Source: Spirodela intermedia (lineage: Eukaryota > Streptophyta > Magnoliopsida > Alismatales > Araceae). From it: DNA of 64,000 nucleotides. Under the pieces are notes generated by a model that did not search any database, was not told the origin of the DNA, and saw nothing but the letters and a program-made list of their open reading frames with translations. Below are positions 27,055 to 39,835 of this stretch, one piece after another; position 1 is the first letter of the stretch; each line of letters starts with the position of its first letter. The position numbers and the translations under genes were made by a program. Location: positions 4,925,037-4,989,036 of the forward strand of contig LR746274.1 in NCBI GenBank assembly GCA_902729315.2, given 5' to 3'.

Positions 27055-27461
27055 ATTCCGGATTTGGGGACGGATTGAGACGAAGCCGGAAGAAATTATC
27101 CACGGTACGGTCAGAAACGGAGGAATCAGAGATCTCCCCTCCGGCAAGAGATAATCACATCGCCAAATCGAGCCAAAGAACCGGAGGGAAGAAATCACGG
27201 AAACTTGCGTGGGAAGAACAAGACGACCGGGAAATTATAATTCTCGATCAAATTGGGCGCCGCAAGATGGAAATCCGGAGAAGGCGGGAGCATCAGATCA
27301 GAAATCCCCAGTTCATCTCCCCGCAGAAAAACGGCGAGACGGAGGAAGAAAAGAAGGTCCCCGCCCTCGAGTCGCCCCCAGGGAGGATGAGCACGGAGCA
27401 GGAAGAGAGCCGGCGAGAGAAAGAGGAGAAACAGGAAGAAAACAAGGAGTGCGTGTCAGAT

Positions 27462-27465
<4 letters not shown>

Positions 27466-27500
<35 letters not shown>
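27466..27500. repeat. (GA)n microsatellite in the presumed 5' leader of the AN1 gene
   Basis: An almost pure GA run lies about 410-450 bp upstream of the AN1 start. In the sense of the gene it is a CT run, a common feature near plant transcription starts and a binding context for BASIC PENTACYSTEINE-type GAGA factors (established for plants in general, inferred here). Confidence 0.85.
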
Positions 27501-27503
<3 letters not shown>

Positions 27504-27832
27504 TGCTCACGAGGTGGAGAATTAAAAGAGTATGACGGAAAACAGAGGGGTCAAAGTATAAAATTCTGAAACAGCATGTAAACTCGGCTGTTTAGCAAAG
27601 TTTTACTTTTATCTTAGAACTAGTGCATAGTTGTCCTCGCAATGATTATATTGACCAATGACGAGCAAAAATAATATCAGATATTTCATAAGCCCCCATT
27701 ATGAAAATAGAAATAACTAGAATACTGCACACGTGGCAAGGGTGCCCATTGAGAAAGGGTGATGGATAGGGCAAAAGGTTCTCATATCGGCTTAAGATTT
27801 GTCAAGAGAGGATGTGATGGTGGGTTGACCCA

Positions 27833-28219
27833 GATAAAAGTCAACTCTCATGGATTACATTGCCTTGATGAGCAAATAACTAAGAAGATAATTATTACTC
27901 CACCAAAAAATATGTTGAGAAAGGATAAGTTTGGTATGAAAATGGTCGCCTAGGGGAAAGTCAACTGTCATAGATAAAAGTCAACGTATATTACATTGTC
28001 TTGATGAGAAAATAACTCAGAAGATAATTATTACCCCCACCAAAAAATATGTTGAGAAAGAAGAAGTTTGATATGAAATGGTCAACGAAAGAAAAGTCAC
28101 CTTGAATACATAAATTTGTCTTCTTGACCAAATATCTTTAGAAGATGAATCCACATGCGCTTATTTATTACCCAAAAAAAAAAAGAGGAGAAAGAAGAAG
28201 TTTGGTATGGAAATTGTTG
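27833..28219. repeat. Degenerate tandem repeat, about 125-140 bp units
   Basis: Units at about 27833-27960 and 27973-28090 share 'ataaaagtcaac', 'attacattg.cttgatgag', 'agaagataattatta' and 'ccaaaaaatatgttgagaaa'. A third, weaker unit follows to about 28219. It lies between the AN1 gene and the LPAT2 3' end. An apparent plus-strand open frame across it is repeat sequence. Confidence 0.75.
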
Positions 28220-28345
28220 AGCTTGAATTAAAAAAGTTAACGCCCATATTGATTCCATGTAGGGATTCAAGTTACTATGACCAAATTCTGTCACTACCTT
28301 CTTGTCTAATGACGTCTCATGTGATGAGAGCGAGGGAATTCATAG

Positions 28346-28353
28346 GGAGAGAG

Positions 28354-28387
<34 letters not shown>
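28346..28387. repeat. (GA)n microsatellite
   Basis: Purine dinucleotide run about 260 bp downstream of the LPAT2 stop codon. Confidence 0.85.
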
Positions 28388-28390
<3 letters not shown>

Positions 28391-28646
28391 TCATATGGAT
28401 GTGCTGGCCTCATGCCTACTACACTTGGGTGATGGAGAATCTTCTCATTCTTACAACGGGAAATCAGTTACCTTGATATTCCCATGATATTTATTCAACA
28501 AGGCGAAGACAAAGCTCAAGCTTTTTAAGGGCTCATAACGACATAAAAAAAATAAAATTTTAAAAAAATAGAGAATTATCTAGGTGATTAATTTTTTTCC
28601 CCTTATAGTATATATATATATACACTGCATGCCTTATTTTTGGAGC

Positions 28647-31600
28647 TCAGTCATCCTTCACCCTGGTGGAGGCTACCGTGGCAGCCGTGGAGCGATCAGA
28701 CTGGGAGAAGAGTACAAATATGTGCATGATAACAGCGACCAGAAGCACGCAGAAAGATGAGCACAAGATCCCATTCCAAGTTGAGAGGAGAGTTGACCAC
28801 TCGAAAAATCTGAAGGCAGCGGATGTCAAAAGGCATGACCAGGACATGACGACCTGAGACAGAGGACAGAGGGGATTCAGACCGGAGGAGCTGGGCGAGG
28901 GGAAGGGGGAGGACGAGAAGCAAAATAAATAGATTGATATCTCTGAAATTTTTCCACTGGGTAATCCATCCTCTGCCTTATAACTGAAAGAATACATTGC
29001 TGGTTTGTAAAGTTTAACCTAGATAATCTTCATATATCAATGTAAGATGCGGAGGGAGGGAGGAAAATATTTATATGTTTAGAAGGAATTCAGATCACAG
29101 GGGTTTGATAGAGAGAGAAAGAGATATAGAATAAAGACATATGACATGTAGATGATGGAAGAGATTTCCATAAAGTCATCTGTGTTATTTCTCAAATTTT
29201 CCAGTAGGTAATCAAATCCCTACCTTATTACTAAAAGAATACATTGCTGGTTTATAAAGCGTGAGGGGCTGATCATAATCTTTATATATCAATGTAAGAT
29301 GAGGAGGGAAGGAGGAAAATTATTTCCAAGTTTAGAAGGAATTCAGATTAGAGGGGTTTGATAGAGAGAGAAAGAGATGCATAATAAAGACATATGACAT
29401 GTAGATGATGGAAGATATTTGCATGGTTATATTATTGACCAACATACCAGTAATGATATTATTGGCCGGCCAATCGGAATAGGCGCCTTGGTGCCAAAAG
29501 TTCCCTCAGCAAGGTACCCGTCCAGCAAAGCATCCTGTCGGAACAAGCAGCAGAGTTGAAGCCGCAGATCATGAGAGTAGAAAAGGCTGAAGGCCACATT
29601 TAAGTGGGCACTTTTGAACCACCAAGTAAGTGTATGAAATCATGCCTTTGCCACAAATAGGTCTTTGCACCACAGCGCCAAGCCTTCGTCGGTTTGGGGT
29701 AGCTCTTCCATGGAGTGCCGCTTGATGTGGACATGTACCTAGGAGAGTGTGGGTGCCATCAAAATCACCAAAACACAGATGATATAAGCATATAGAGATG
29801 AGCAAATGATGTGTAGATGGATGGATGGATGGATGAATGGATACATAGATAGAAGATAGGTCTATAAATGGAATGCTCATGAGGATCTCATGAGCATTTA
29901 TTCATTTCAAGTTTTTTGTGCTAGCATTTTTGTGAGGTGCTACATATAAAATATCCACATGGTATCCTACAAAATACGTATTTCATGAACCATATATTCA
30001 GTCTTCAATTCACTAATATACAAAAGTGAAAGATGGTAAACATGTGGTCAAACTCCACACTTTTAAGCCACTTTCTAGCGTCCTGCCTTCAATAGTTCTA
30101 AGAAGGGCCTTGTTATCAATACTAAAATACCTGACAAGAAAACATATCATATTTCCTAGACCCATGAGAAACTCAAGAGGAAGAAAGATTTTCAAGTCTG
30201 AAAATAGAGGGCATTCTCAAATATCTATCGAGGAAAAACCTGGTGGCATCAATAATTTTAATAAAATAAGGATAGGACATCCAGGGATAAAATGTGGCAT
30301 CTCCCCAATATCTTTATTTTTCCACAGCTTAACTCATTACATAACCTCCATGATATGTACACCACTACAACAGATGAAATCTCACATCTTCAATTGTGAT
30401 GAATTCTTTTACAAGTGTCATACTTCGCAAGTTTTATGTACAGGTGCCATACTTAGTGAATTCTTCAATTGCAATGAAATCTAGCATTTTTTGTCTCATT
30501 GATCAAAGTTTCAAATTCAAATATGCATTGAATATTCAGCTCTAATGACCATAAATCTAACAAAAAAATATTTTTTTTCTTCAAATATTTTTGTTTGGAT
30601 AAATGTTTGAAGGTACCAACCTAGGCAAAGCTGACTAAAATGTAATTATTGTTACATAAATGTAACACTGTAGTGAGGACAAAAAAAAAATCTATATATT
30701 AAATTAAAACCTTAAAAATTAGATATTTCACAAATTTTCTACATCATTCTAAGAGAGTTGGTCAAACGTCTATCATTTGGTTTCATCATAAGATGGGAAC
30801 AAACACAATAGATTCTTCAAATTGTGGGTGAGCAGATTATTTTCTACCGTTATATTGAAAATATGATGTTATATGATAGACAAACGTAATGGCCTCTTGT
30901 TGATCACATAATCAAAGACAAAACTAGACCAATAACATGATCACATAATTTTCTAGAGTTTTTTAAAGTTTATTTGAGTTTCTTTGTTACATTTAGATCA
31001 GTATTAGATCTACATATCAGGGTCTTCAGGATCATTCTGAAGAAAATCGATTCAAACAATATTTTCTACATATTTTTTTAAGGAATGAACATACGAAAAA
31101 CACATATTATAAAGGTTTTGGAGAATACTTTCTTTTCATAAATCTTGAACTTTGTTTACACCAAAGTTTGATTATCAATCTCATTCACTATTTTTCTAAA
31201 ATAAGAATAAAGTATTAAACCAAGTTTTGCTTTGGAGAATATTCTATTTTATTTAAAACCGAGAGTCAATGCCATTAAAACTTTCAAATAAAAATTTAAC
31301 AATGTGGAAATAATGAGAATGACTTGAATTAAAATTAACTCTCTCCTTCATCTTTGAATATCAAACATCAAAACCGATTATAGATCTTCTATTGAAGAAG
31401 GAGAAAATCCAAAAGTGAGGTTTGGAAAAGGCAACAATTGTGTCAAGTTAAGTTAGTAGAGGCAAAGGATAAGAAAGAAGAAAGAGTTCTAGGTGGTAGA
31501 TAAAAGTGTTGGGAGTCAGCTACACATGCATTTCACTAGTAAACAAATACAACATGATGACTTGTTGCTACTCAATAAATACAACATGCATTTCACTAGT

Positions 31601-34600
31601 AAACAAAGAAAAAAAAAGTTTAGACATCCCCAAACTACCTAGTGAAAGAACATTATATTGTAACTAATCATCTTAATCAATGTTGTGCTAACTAAATCAA
31701 AGGTTTCATAAATAGACCACATCTTAGATAAGTTGAAAATTGAGTCTTAACTTTAATAGTTAAAACCAAGTCAATTCTTCAAAACAAGTTGTGGCTTAAA
31801 ATTGAGTTCAATCTATCATTTTTTTTTTTTGACTCATGTCAATTGATTTATGGTTGATTAAGGTACACAGCCAAAATCCACCAAACAAGGACTTTTAAAG
31901 TCCAAAGTAGCCAGCTCTCATGTTGATAAGGATACATTCACTAATCAGCTAGTACAAATAATGACAAATCAGTGATATACAAGGTTATTCATTTGCTTCC
32001 CATATCTAAAAAATCAAATAATAAATCCTAAACTCTCTAGGATTAGAGCAGGATCAAGATGTACCACAAATAAGATATTCATCTTCCTCCAATAAACTTT
32101 CAAAGATCTGATAAAGCAAGTTTGTCTAGTAAAATTTGTTTGGCCCATCCAACTAGATAGTTGTCAAAATGATTTATTCACATGTCTGCTCCACAAGAAT
32201 TGGTTTATGCCAATACTTTGCTCTAATGTGCATCTTCTTTACCTTATGTCAACAATCTATCACCTTATAGACTTATACTATTTATACACTTCAACAACCA
32301 AACTTGAACAACCTCTAGCTTGGTACCAACTGACTCAAACTCTTTAATCAATAAGTAGGACCCTTTGCCCAAAGAGGGATGATGCTCCCTTGAATTTCTA
32401 TTATAAAACTCCTTAACAATCTTGATGGTACTTACTACCTAGCTATAATTACTCATTATATAAATTTATTAGATTCATGTCAATTAACAAAATAGTTTAC
32501 CCATCCCTCATTGATATTTGAGCCATCCAATACTATATATCTACCTTTTCATTTATACCGTCATTTCAACTCCTAACAACTTGCTAACACTTGTGGTTAA
32601 GTAGACAATCTAACATATATATCTTTAAACTAAAATTAACTACTTTCAACCTTTTCTCCATAATTAATTAAGATATGCTATCACTTAATGAAGAACTAAA
32701 TAGATGTATGTGTTGCAGTCCTTGGGGGGAATAAAAATATATATTCCTTTGACATATGTGAACTATATGAATACTCTCACAATGTTCATATCAAATATAT
32801 TATTAGACATCGAAGTTCAAGGAACTGATGTCCATACATTTAATGGACTCATCATTTCTTATATTTTGGAAGCTATAAAACAACTCACTAATAACAAAAT
32901 CAATCGAGAACCATCATTCCTCCCAAGTTTTACCTTATTTTTCTTTCCTTTAATTATGAGATAACAACTACTATTCATTGAAATATACTATTTCTCTTCT
33001 CTTCCATGTAGCTGTATATTTAGAAATAAATTTCTATGAAATGTCATTCACAAATTCTCTACTCTTGATTTGGCTTTGAGCATCTTTTCTATGGAAACTG
33101 AAAATAATAATTTTAAGATCTAGTCAATAGATAACAAACTCACATATCAAGTGAAATTATAAATGGTAGATGCAAAATTATACTTTAACAAAGTTCAATC
33201 AATCTTTTAGACAAAAGCATATGTAATTGAAGTGGAAACTAATGCATAAAAGTGAATCAAATGAAATTAGGGTCTTAAGCTATTAGAATATATTATTCAA
33301 AGTTGATAATCTTACCACTGAAGATTCTCCCTTCAAAATTCTTAGCATTGTAGGTGATGATGAAGTTTTAGGAATGGCCACTATTACATCATATATAGCA
33401 GGAACAAATGACCTTATGTTGTTTATAGTTGAAACAAAACCCTGAAAAAATCATAGTATTAAGAAAACAAAACCAAAGGAAAAGCTAGAAATAAAAGAGG
33501 TAATTATTATTCTCCTCATTTATAGTTGTAGATTATTAAGTTCAAAATAATAAACATAATAAGCTAGACACACAAAAAAAGTATTCTTATCACGTTTAAA
33601 GTCCTCATTTTATAGTTAGTAAAATATTTTGTATAGTTGAGAGTCAATGTGTACTAGACTGAATATAATAATGTATATTATTGTATTACACTATGAATTC
33701 AATCAAGATAGAGAAGTTTAAATTTCCATAAAAAAAATTCAAAGAAAAGAAGAAGAAATACATCAATTGAGAGGCATCTCATTTTCAATCAATTCCCTAG
33801 CCATAGATAAAAGGAGAGAAAAACTAAACACACACAATGAGAATTGTATGGTATCACATAATCAAATTCACCTTTGTACGAGGAATCAAAACATTCCTTG
33901 GAATTGGCAATCCTTGTAAAGCAGCATACTTTTGAGCTGCTAAAAGTTTTGTATGGGTAAATCTTGTCCCCTCTGCAAAAAGAGCCAACCAAAATGGTTG
34001 GGGGAAGTCTTTTAATTGTTGTAGACCTAACTGCATGAGGAGAAAAATAGGGGTGACATTGGGATATGACAATATGTTTTTACAATGATATATTTGTAAG
34101 TCATACCTTTAACTTTTTTTCATCTTTGTCCCAACTTCTCTCAATAAAGAGAAATTCAGTGAACCACATTGACCAGCCAACAACCTGCATACGAAAAATA
34201 TATTTAACCCCTTTCACATAAAAGACAATACTTTACTAATAAGCAGTATGTACTATAAAATTTATCATGAGACTCGACAATAAAAATATTAGACTATAAT
34301 ATCACTCTACATCCTTTGAAGGTGAAGAATAATCCTCACAAAGACAGCTAGAAATAGAGTGACATAACACATGAAATCATCTAAATGAGAGGAACATCAA
34401 TTAAAAAAGTTTCTAACTTTCAACACTTTCCCTTTTCATGATCCTCGAGAGAAATCTCATTTAAAATATAAAAAGAAACAACAAAGTCTTCCGTCATGAT
34501 AATGAATAATAAAAAATTACAATCTAAAATTGGAAGGCAAATAAACACATCAAAATACTCTATTCTTACTAATATCACCCATAAAAATAGGATATATACT

Positions 34601-37600
34601 ACATAAAAGATAATAGTAAAATACTATCCAATAGAAAAATCCCTAGAAAAGAACATTGTCTCAATTTCTTATGAATATCACTCTACATCGAGACACTAGT
34701 CTAGCATTTGGTAAATTTTCAACAAAATAAGCTACCCCTAACTCACAATCATGTTCATTGCCTTGTCGAAAGGTTATATTGTTCTAGCCCAAGAGATTTC
34801 TACTAGAGCTAATGCTCAACATCTATCTTTATAATATCTAGGTTTATACTCAACCACTTGTTCCAAAATGGTGAACTACTTTATTGTCATGTCATTATAA
34901 TTTTGATGGATTTGATAACTTCTTCACAAAGGTCAATTATCAACAAACATTTGACTCATAAGATAGACGAAAAATAAATATTTACTCTTTGTATCCATTT
35001 TATTTTTTTTATTCTATTATGTATCATGTTGACCATATTATAGTCATTAAGTTAGTCTTATTGGAATGTTCCTTATTGGTTAGTCTTTTCTTCACTAAAT
35101 TGCAAAAGATAGAGATCATATAAACTCAACATAATATACTCAATCACATACTATTTTACCTCTTGAAATATGATAGAACTATTGTCACTCATCTTCAATA
35201 TCCTGATGCCACAAAAGAAATTCAAATCGATGATCAACATATGTTTGCAAAATTATTCAAAGAATTCTTGCTGCCATTGGTTCATCACATGTCCAGCTTA
35301 GAATGAGTCACTCTTTTCATCTTGTCTCTAAAGGAAACAAAAACAAAGTCTTCTTAAATGACTCATAGATAGTAAGTTGTTAAGTTCTTTATCTTTTGTA
35401 GTCTATTTCACAATTTCTATTGCATCAAATTTTAATTTTTGAAATTTCAATGGCTCTATGCTTTAAGTGTTTAGAATCTCCTATAAATCTTAAAATTATA
35501 GTCGCATCTCCAAATTGAAGATGTGTGCTCAAGATGCTTCTTACTTTATACCATTTACACATTAAACTATACTCCATATTTTTTTAAAAATAATAGTTGG
35601 ATTGCCAATAATGCTTACCTCTGTCAAAAGGGATATAAATGGCCACAAAACATTAAACAAGTAAAATGGAACTCCAACTTAATTGAATCGATAAAAATAG
35701 CAGCAACAACAAAAATTCTTCATTCATCTTAATATGATCTTAATTATAGTTCTACTAACAATGGTTATATAATAGATTTATTTATTTATTTGTACGCATA
35801 ATTTTAAATTTGAAAAAATCAATTATACAACTAATCTGGTCACACAAAAGTAAGAAATAACAAACAATGTGAAATAAAGGCAAGAGATGTGAAGAATAAA
35901 AAATTACTGGAAGAAATTTTGATGAGTTCTTCATGATAGCTAATGAGCTCCCAAGACAACCTGAACGCTGAGAATGAAAAAAAAAGTATCAAAAAAGGAG
36001 AATCAATTGAAGTTGGTAGTTCCCACCAAATGCTATCATTCAAATAAATCAAGAGATGTAACATATGGATGTGTTAAAATATACTGAATTAAACATTTAA
36101 TTCAATAATAATAACAGCCCACCTGAGCAAAAACCCATCCAACAAGCCAATCAATGTCACTTCGGTGATTTGACATGATAAGTGCATGTTCCTTGCCTAA
36201 AACAATCGCATATTACAAAGGTACCATACAATATACTCAAAGAAATACTATCATTTGCATATCTAGATCAAGTACAATCATCTATGGAGATGTTATGCAC
36301 CCACCCATTGATTGCAAAGTTTCAAAATCAGCAAAAAGTTCCACCTACAACAAAAATATTAGAGAAAACATAATAAGCTTCATGACTAAACTCAAAAAAC
36401 TTTAATCTTTAAAGAAGCACTTTACAACACCTGATCACACTAAAAAATAAGACTACAAAAGCTAACACATAAAAAAAATAGGGAGAAACACACACACTAG
36501 CTCAAAGGTACAAACTAAAAACCATCCCATGCAAAATAATGGTGCTTTAAAAAAAAAAGGACCAAAGACACTTGAAAAAGATGATAGTTAGGAATATATT
36601 TTATCCCAAATAGAAACTTTCCCCATGGTCTAAAGGGCATCCTTGATCTTATCAGTACAATGAAAAAGCCTCATCTATGTTTCGTAACAAGAAAAATAAC
36701 AATAATTTTCAAAACAACTAAAAGATTACTACAAAGGATTTTCACAAAATTTCAATAAAATTAAAAAGATTCAGATATTTTCAAAATTAATCCACATTAT
36801 TGATGTCCAGAAAATATTTCAATTCTTTGACAATTTTATGCAGTCCATTTCCCTCTTTATGGCCATAGGACACCCAATAGGATCTTACAACACAAAAAGT
36901 AAAAAGACTTTGGGCAAACCTCATACAACTTTCACACGAAGTCAATGATGACTAAAAATATCGATTTGAGTTTTACTATGTAAAATTTTCCACCACCATA
37001 GTGAGATCATAGTCATCAAAGAGATGACTAGTACCTAGGCAGGTCATAAGAAAGCATATTCATCATTATTATTGGATGATGAACCTTAAGTTGTTTCCTT
37101 ACTTCATACAAATTATCACTTGTATCTTCTTCAATTACTTCTAAGGAGGCTACACTTATGGCTTTAAGAATTAGGTACATGGAATTTGTGTTCAACATAG
37201 TAGTCAAGGTATGGGTTAACCTAATAGGGCTAGAAATCTATGTAATAGCATTTTCAGAGTTATTTAGTAGGCTAGAGCAAGTAAAGTCAGTGAATGTAAT
37301 ATTTTATTACTAAGATTAGTGAAACCCGAGTAAGGTTGCTCTCAAGAATAGTAAATTTAGGTGTAATTGAATTATTCTAAAAGAACTCATGTTCACAATC
37401 TCTCTCCACTTAGTTTAATTTCCACTACTAGTTCTCTATAACACAACACAAACTAATGAAGATGAAAAAGCTTATTCATCCCCTCCTTTAGGATAAATAC
37501 ACTCCAACAACTCTCAAACCAATCATAGAGCAATTTAATTAAAACTAATGCATGTGAATGGCATACAATTGAAATTCAAGCATATTCAAATTGATATAAT

Positions 37601-38988
37601 CTCAAATGGCACACAAATTCACAAGAAAAATTCTTTGTTGGGAATTTAAATGCATTTCAGTGAGATGATACTTCCCTCATATAGTTTCCTTATTTTGCCA
37701 AATTATTTTTGTGTTTTCCTTGCTACCTAGATCACCATAGTTGAGAGGTCACTATTCATATCTCTTTTAAGATTAAATAAAAATTTTATGTTGTTTCCTC
37801 TAACAAAACTAAATAGTATTACTTAATATTAATTAATAAAGAACATGAATAAACATTAATAAATAATTTCATGGCCTACCAATACTACTTAAAATGAAAA
37901 TTTAAAAAAATGCAAGCCATACCCATATACAAGTACAATCTTTTAGAGTTTCTACCCATGGACCATCAGTGCATTACTATTCATTTTGTTTTCTTCCAAG
38001 CGTCTTCAAGTCACAACCTTATTTCTAGAGAAGATCATACTATGATATTGCCTTAGTACAAGCCTACTTTGGCCACCATTATCCAGTATGGCATTGCAAA
38101 GAGATAGCGAGGAGAAAGATATATAATCATTGATATGAATTGCACTAGCATCCGTGGCAATTTGAAAAAAAAAAAAGGGTCCAAAGATGGTCATTGATAA
38201 AAGCTCAAGAACCACTGCGTCCAATAATACAACATAAAACAGTGCTATTTTGATTTTTACTCTTCTACTTTCTACTTTCTAAAAACTTATCAGCTGTATG
38301 AATCCCAACCTTCGGCCAAGAAGACATGAAAAATAATATAAAAAATCCTTGAAAAAATGAGATCACATTGCAATCCTATAAAAAGAAATGAATACTTAGG
38401 ATATCTGACTTGTAATTCCAACACACTAATATAATTAATTTAAAAAGAGAATCGTCTCTTCTTATTCATAGAGAATGAAAAAACCAGCCAAATTGAAGCT
38501 CAAGGATAAACACTGATTATCATAAAGTGGCTCATGGAGACAAACACAAAACCTGGCAGCGTTCTAAAAGATCGGCATCTAGACAATGAAAGTTAAATAT
38601 AGATGAAACTAGGCATACATGCATTCCAGCCCACCAATCGAAGAGCCAAACAATTTGGTACCATAGTAACTCCACAACTTTTATGTTGACCATCCGGTAC
38701 ATGCTCTTGGAGAATGGCCTAATGGTAACATAACAAGCTGCCTGAAAAGGAGACCAACTTAACATCAAATTGTGCACTATATATAATCTACAATGTTCTT
38801 TACCGGAGATTATGGAAAGGCGCAAAGCCCACATTCGTCAGAATGAGTATACAATCAAAATAACATGTATCACTCGAACACACTAAGAAAGCAAGCAGAA
38901 CGGTGCCAACCTGGATGACATTGACGATAAGACCGGAGAGGAGAAAGAGGAGGCCAAGGGGAACCGCAGCCAATTCCTCGATCGCCAT
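28647..38988 (-). CDS. LPAT2: 1-acyl-sn-glycerol-3-phosphate acyltransferase, LPAT2/3 type
   Basis: Eleven exons: 38988-38911, 38741-38619, 36344-36305, 36196-36123, 35967-35908, 34184-34107, 34030-33872, 33441-33316, 29738-29646, 29534-29448, 28853-28647. They sum to 1125 nt, 374 aa, in frame throughout. The enzyme acylates lysophosphatidate to phosphatidate at the ER, in the Kennedy pathway of membrane and storage lipids. The acyltransferase signature H-x4-D is NHRSDID at 90-96 and the substrate motif FAEGTR lies at 169-174. An N-terminal hydrophobic segment (about 9-26) is followed by WWAG. The C-terminal block [12 protein letters not shown] and the SQSDRST tail match plant LPAT2. Introns are long (2.3, 1.7 and 3.6 kb). 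Intron 9 begins with GC, not GT. The frame is open upstream to an ATG at 39147 (53 codons), but [15 protein letters not shown] fits the family start. Confidence 0.95.
28940..29420. repeat. Tandem duplication, period about 250 bp, in LPAT2 intron 10
   Basis: Bases about 28940-29170 and 29190-29420 share long blocks such as 'gaatacattgctggtttata', 'atatatcaatgtaagatg', 'gaattcagat' and 'catatgacatgtagatgatg'. The whole repeat lies inside the last intron (28854-29447). Confidence 0.9.
29739..33315 (-). other. LPAT2 intron 8 (3.6 kb)
   Basis: A very AT-rich intron bounded by gtaaga at 33315 and a tag acceptor at 29739-29741. No embedded gene is recognised. A 24-bp word ('acatgcatttcactagtaaa') is repeated at about 31525 and 31583. 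An insertion history is possible but no family is recognised. Confidence 0.7.
29816..29842. repeat. (ATGG)n microsatellite in LPAT2 intron 8
   Basis: About six tetranucleotide units with one variant, about 80 bp upstream of the exon 9 acceptor. Confidence 0.85.
36345..38618 (-). other. LPAT2 intron 2 (2.3 kb)
   Basis: AT-rich intron from a gtatgc donor to a gttgtag acceptor. No embedded gene. A short open frame at 38006-38224 has no recognisable content. Confidence 0.7.
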
Positions 38989-39177
38989 GCCGCGCAGAAC
39001 GGTACTGCAAGCAATCGTTCCCTCAGAAAACTTCCCCTGAGCCGCCGCAGCTTCCCTCCTTATCCCCGCTTCTCCTTCCTTCCAATGATTGAGGAATCCC
39101 CACATGCTTCCCCCGTTGTCCGCAAGCATCCTCGTTCCTACCGGCACAAACAGGTGCCCTCATTTCCGCGGGCAAAC

Positions 39178-39209
<32 letters not shown>

Positions 39210-39835
39210 CGCGGGAAGCCATATGTAGAACGAACGATACGGCGTTTTTCTTGTTTTTTTCGCGTACACACCCGAGCTCTCTTTTTAATGCAAAATAACC
39301 CTACATTCTAAGAAATAACATTTTTAATATCTTCGAAAGCGCCACGTCACTAGAGAGAGATAGGGAGGGAGAGAGATATGGATTTCGTTTGTCCTCATTG
39401 ATACGATAAAAAAAATCAAATATAAATACCCAATTTATATTATTTTATTTTATTAATCATATCGAGTTTATCTATATGCACGGCTTGAAATAGTTCAGTA
39501 TTTTAATCCAAAATTGATTTCCATTTATTTTCGAATTCGGAGTCAATAAATAGGGCGACCAACTTGCCTTGATAAGCTTAGCGGCCGCCACTGGCTGTCT
39601 ATTCTTATCCAGAATCTTCGAACGGTTTGAAGCCGAAAGTCGACAAATCCAGGCGTAGCGCGATAATCAAGGTGCTTTGGGAGGAGGTCAAACTAACGAA
39701 CTCTTCGAAGAACTCGCACGTTGACTTTATTTGCTCACGGATTTTCATCCGTCGGTTGGTTTTCGCCGCTGTTCGACTAGTTTACTCAATTTGATGATGC
39801 AAGTTGTTAAATCAGATTGGTCTCGGATATCCGTC
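38989..39835. promoter_or_regulatory. Divergent promoter region between LPAT2 and FHY1
   Basis: The two start codons lie head to head, 847 bp apart. The LPAT2 leader side holds a pure (GA)n run at 39179-39207, read as CT in that gene's sense, and GC-rich leader sequence. The centre (about 39300-39540) is AT-rich. Shared regulation is possible but not shown. Confidence 0.55.
39179..39207. repeat. (GA)n microsatellite in the LPAT2 upstream region
   Basis: Pure GA run, CT in the sense of LPAT2, about 190 bp upstream of its ATG. Confidence 0.9.

Noticed and set aside
26997-27569. 190-codon plus-strand frame opposite the AN1 gene
   Set aside because: Arg/Glu-rich translation of the GA-rich leader strand. 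The minus strand carries the recognisable AN1 domain.
28647-28997. Stand-alone small membrane protein
   Set aside because: The hydrophobic segment is the last exon of LPAT2. A clean acceptor at 28854 and the VVMSW/SQSDRST match tie it to the acyltransferase 10 kb upstream.
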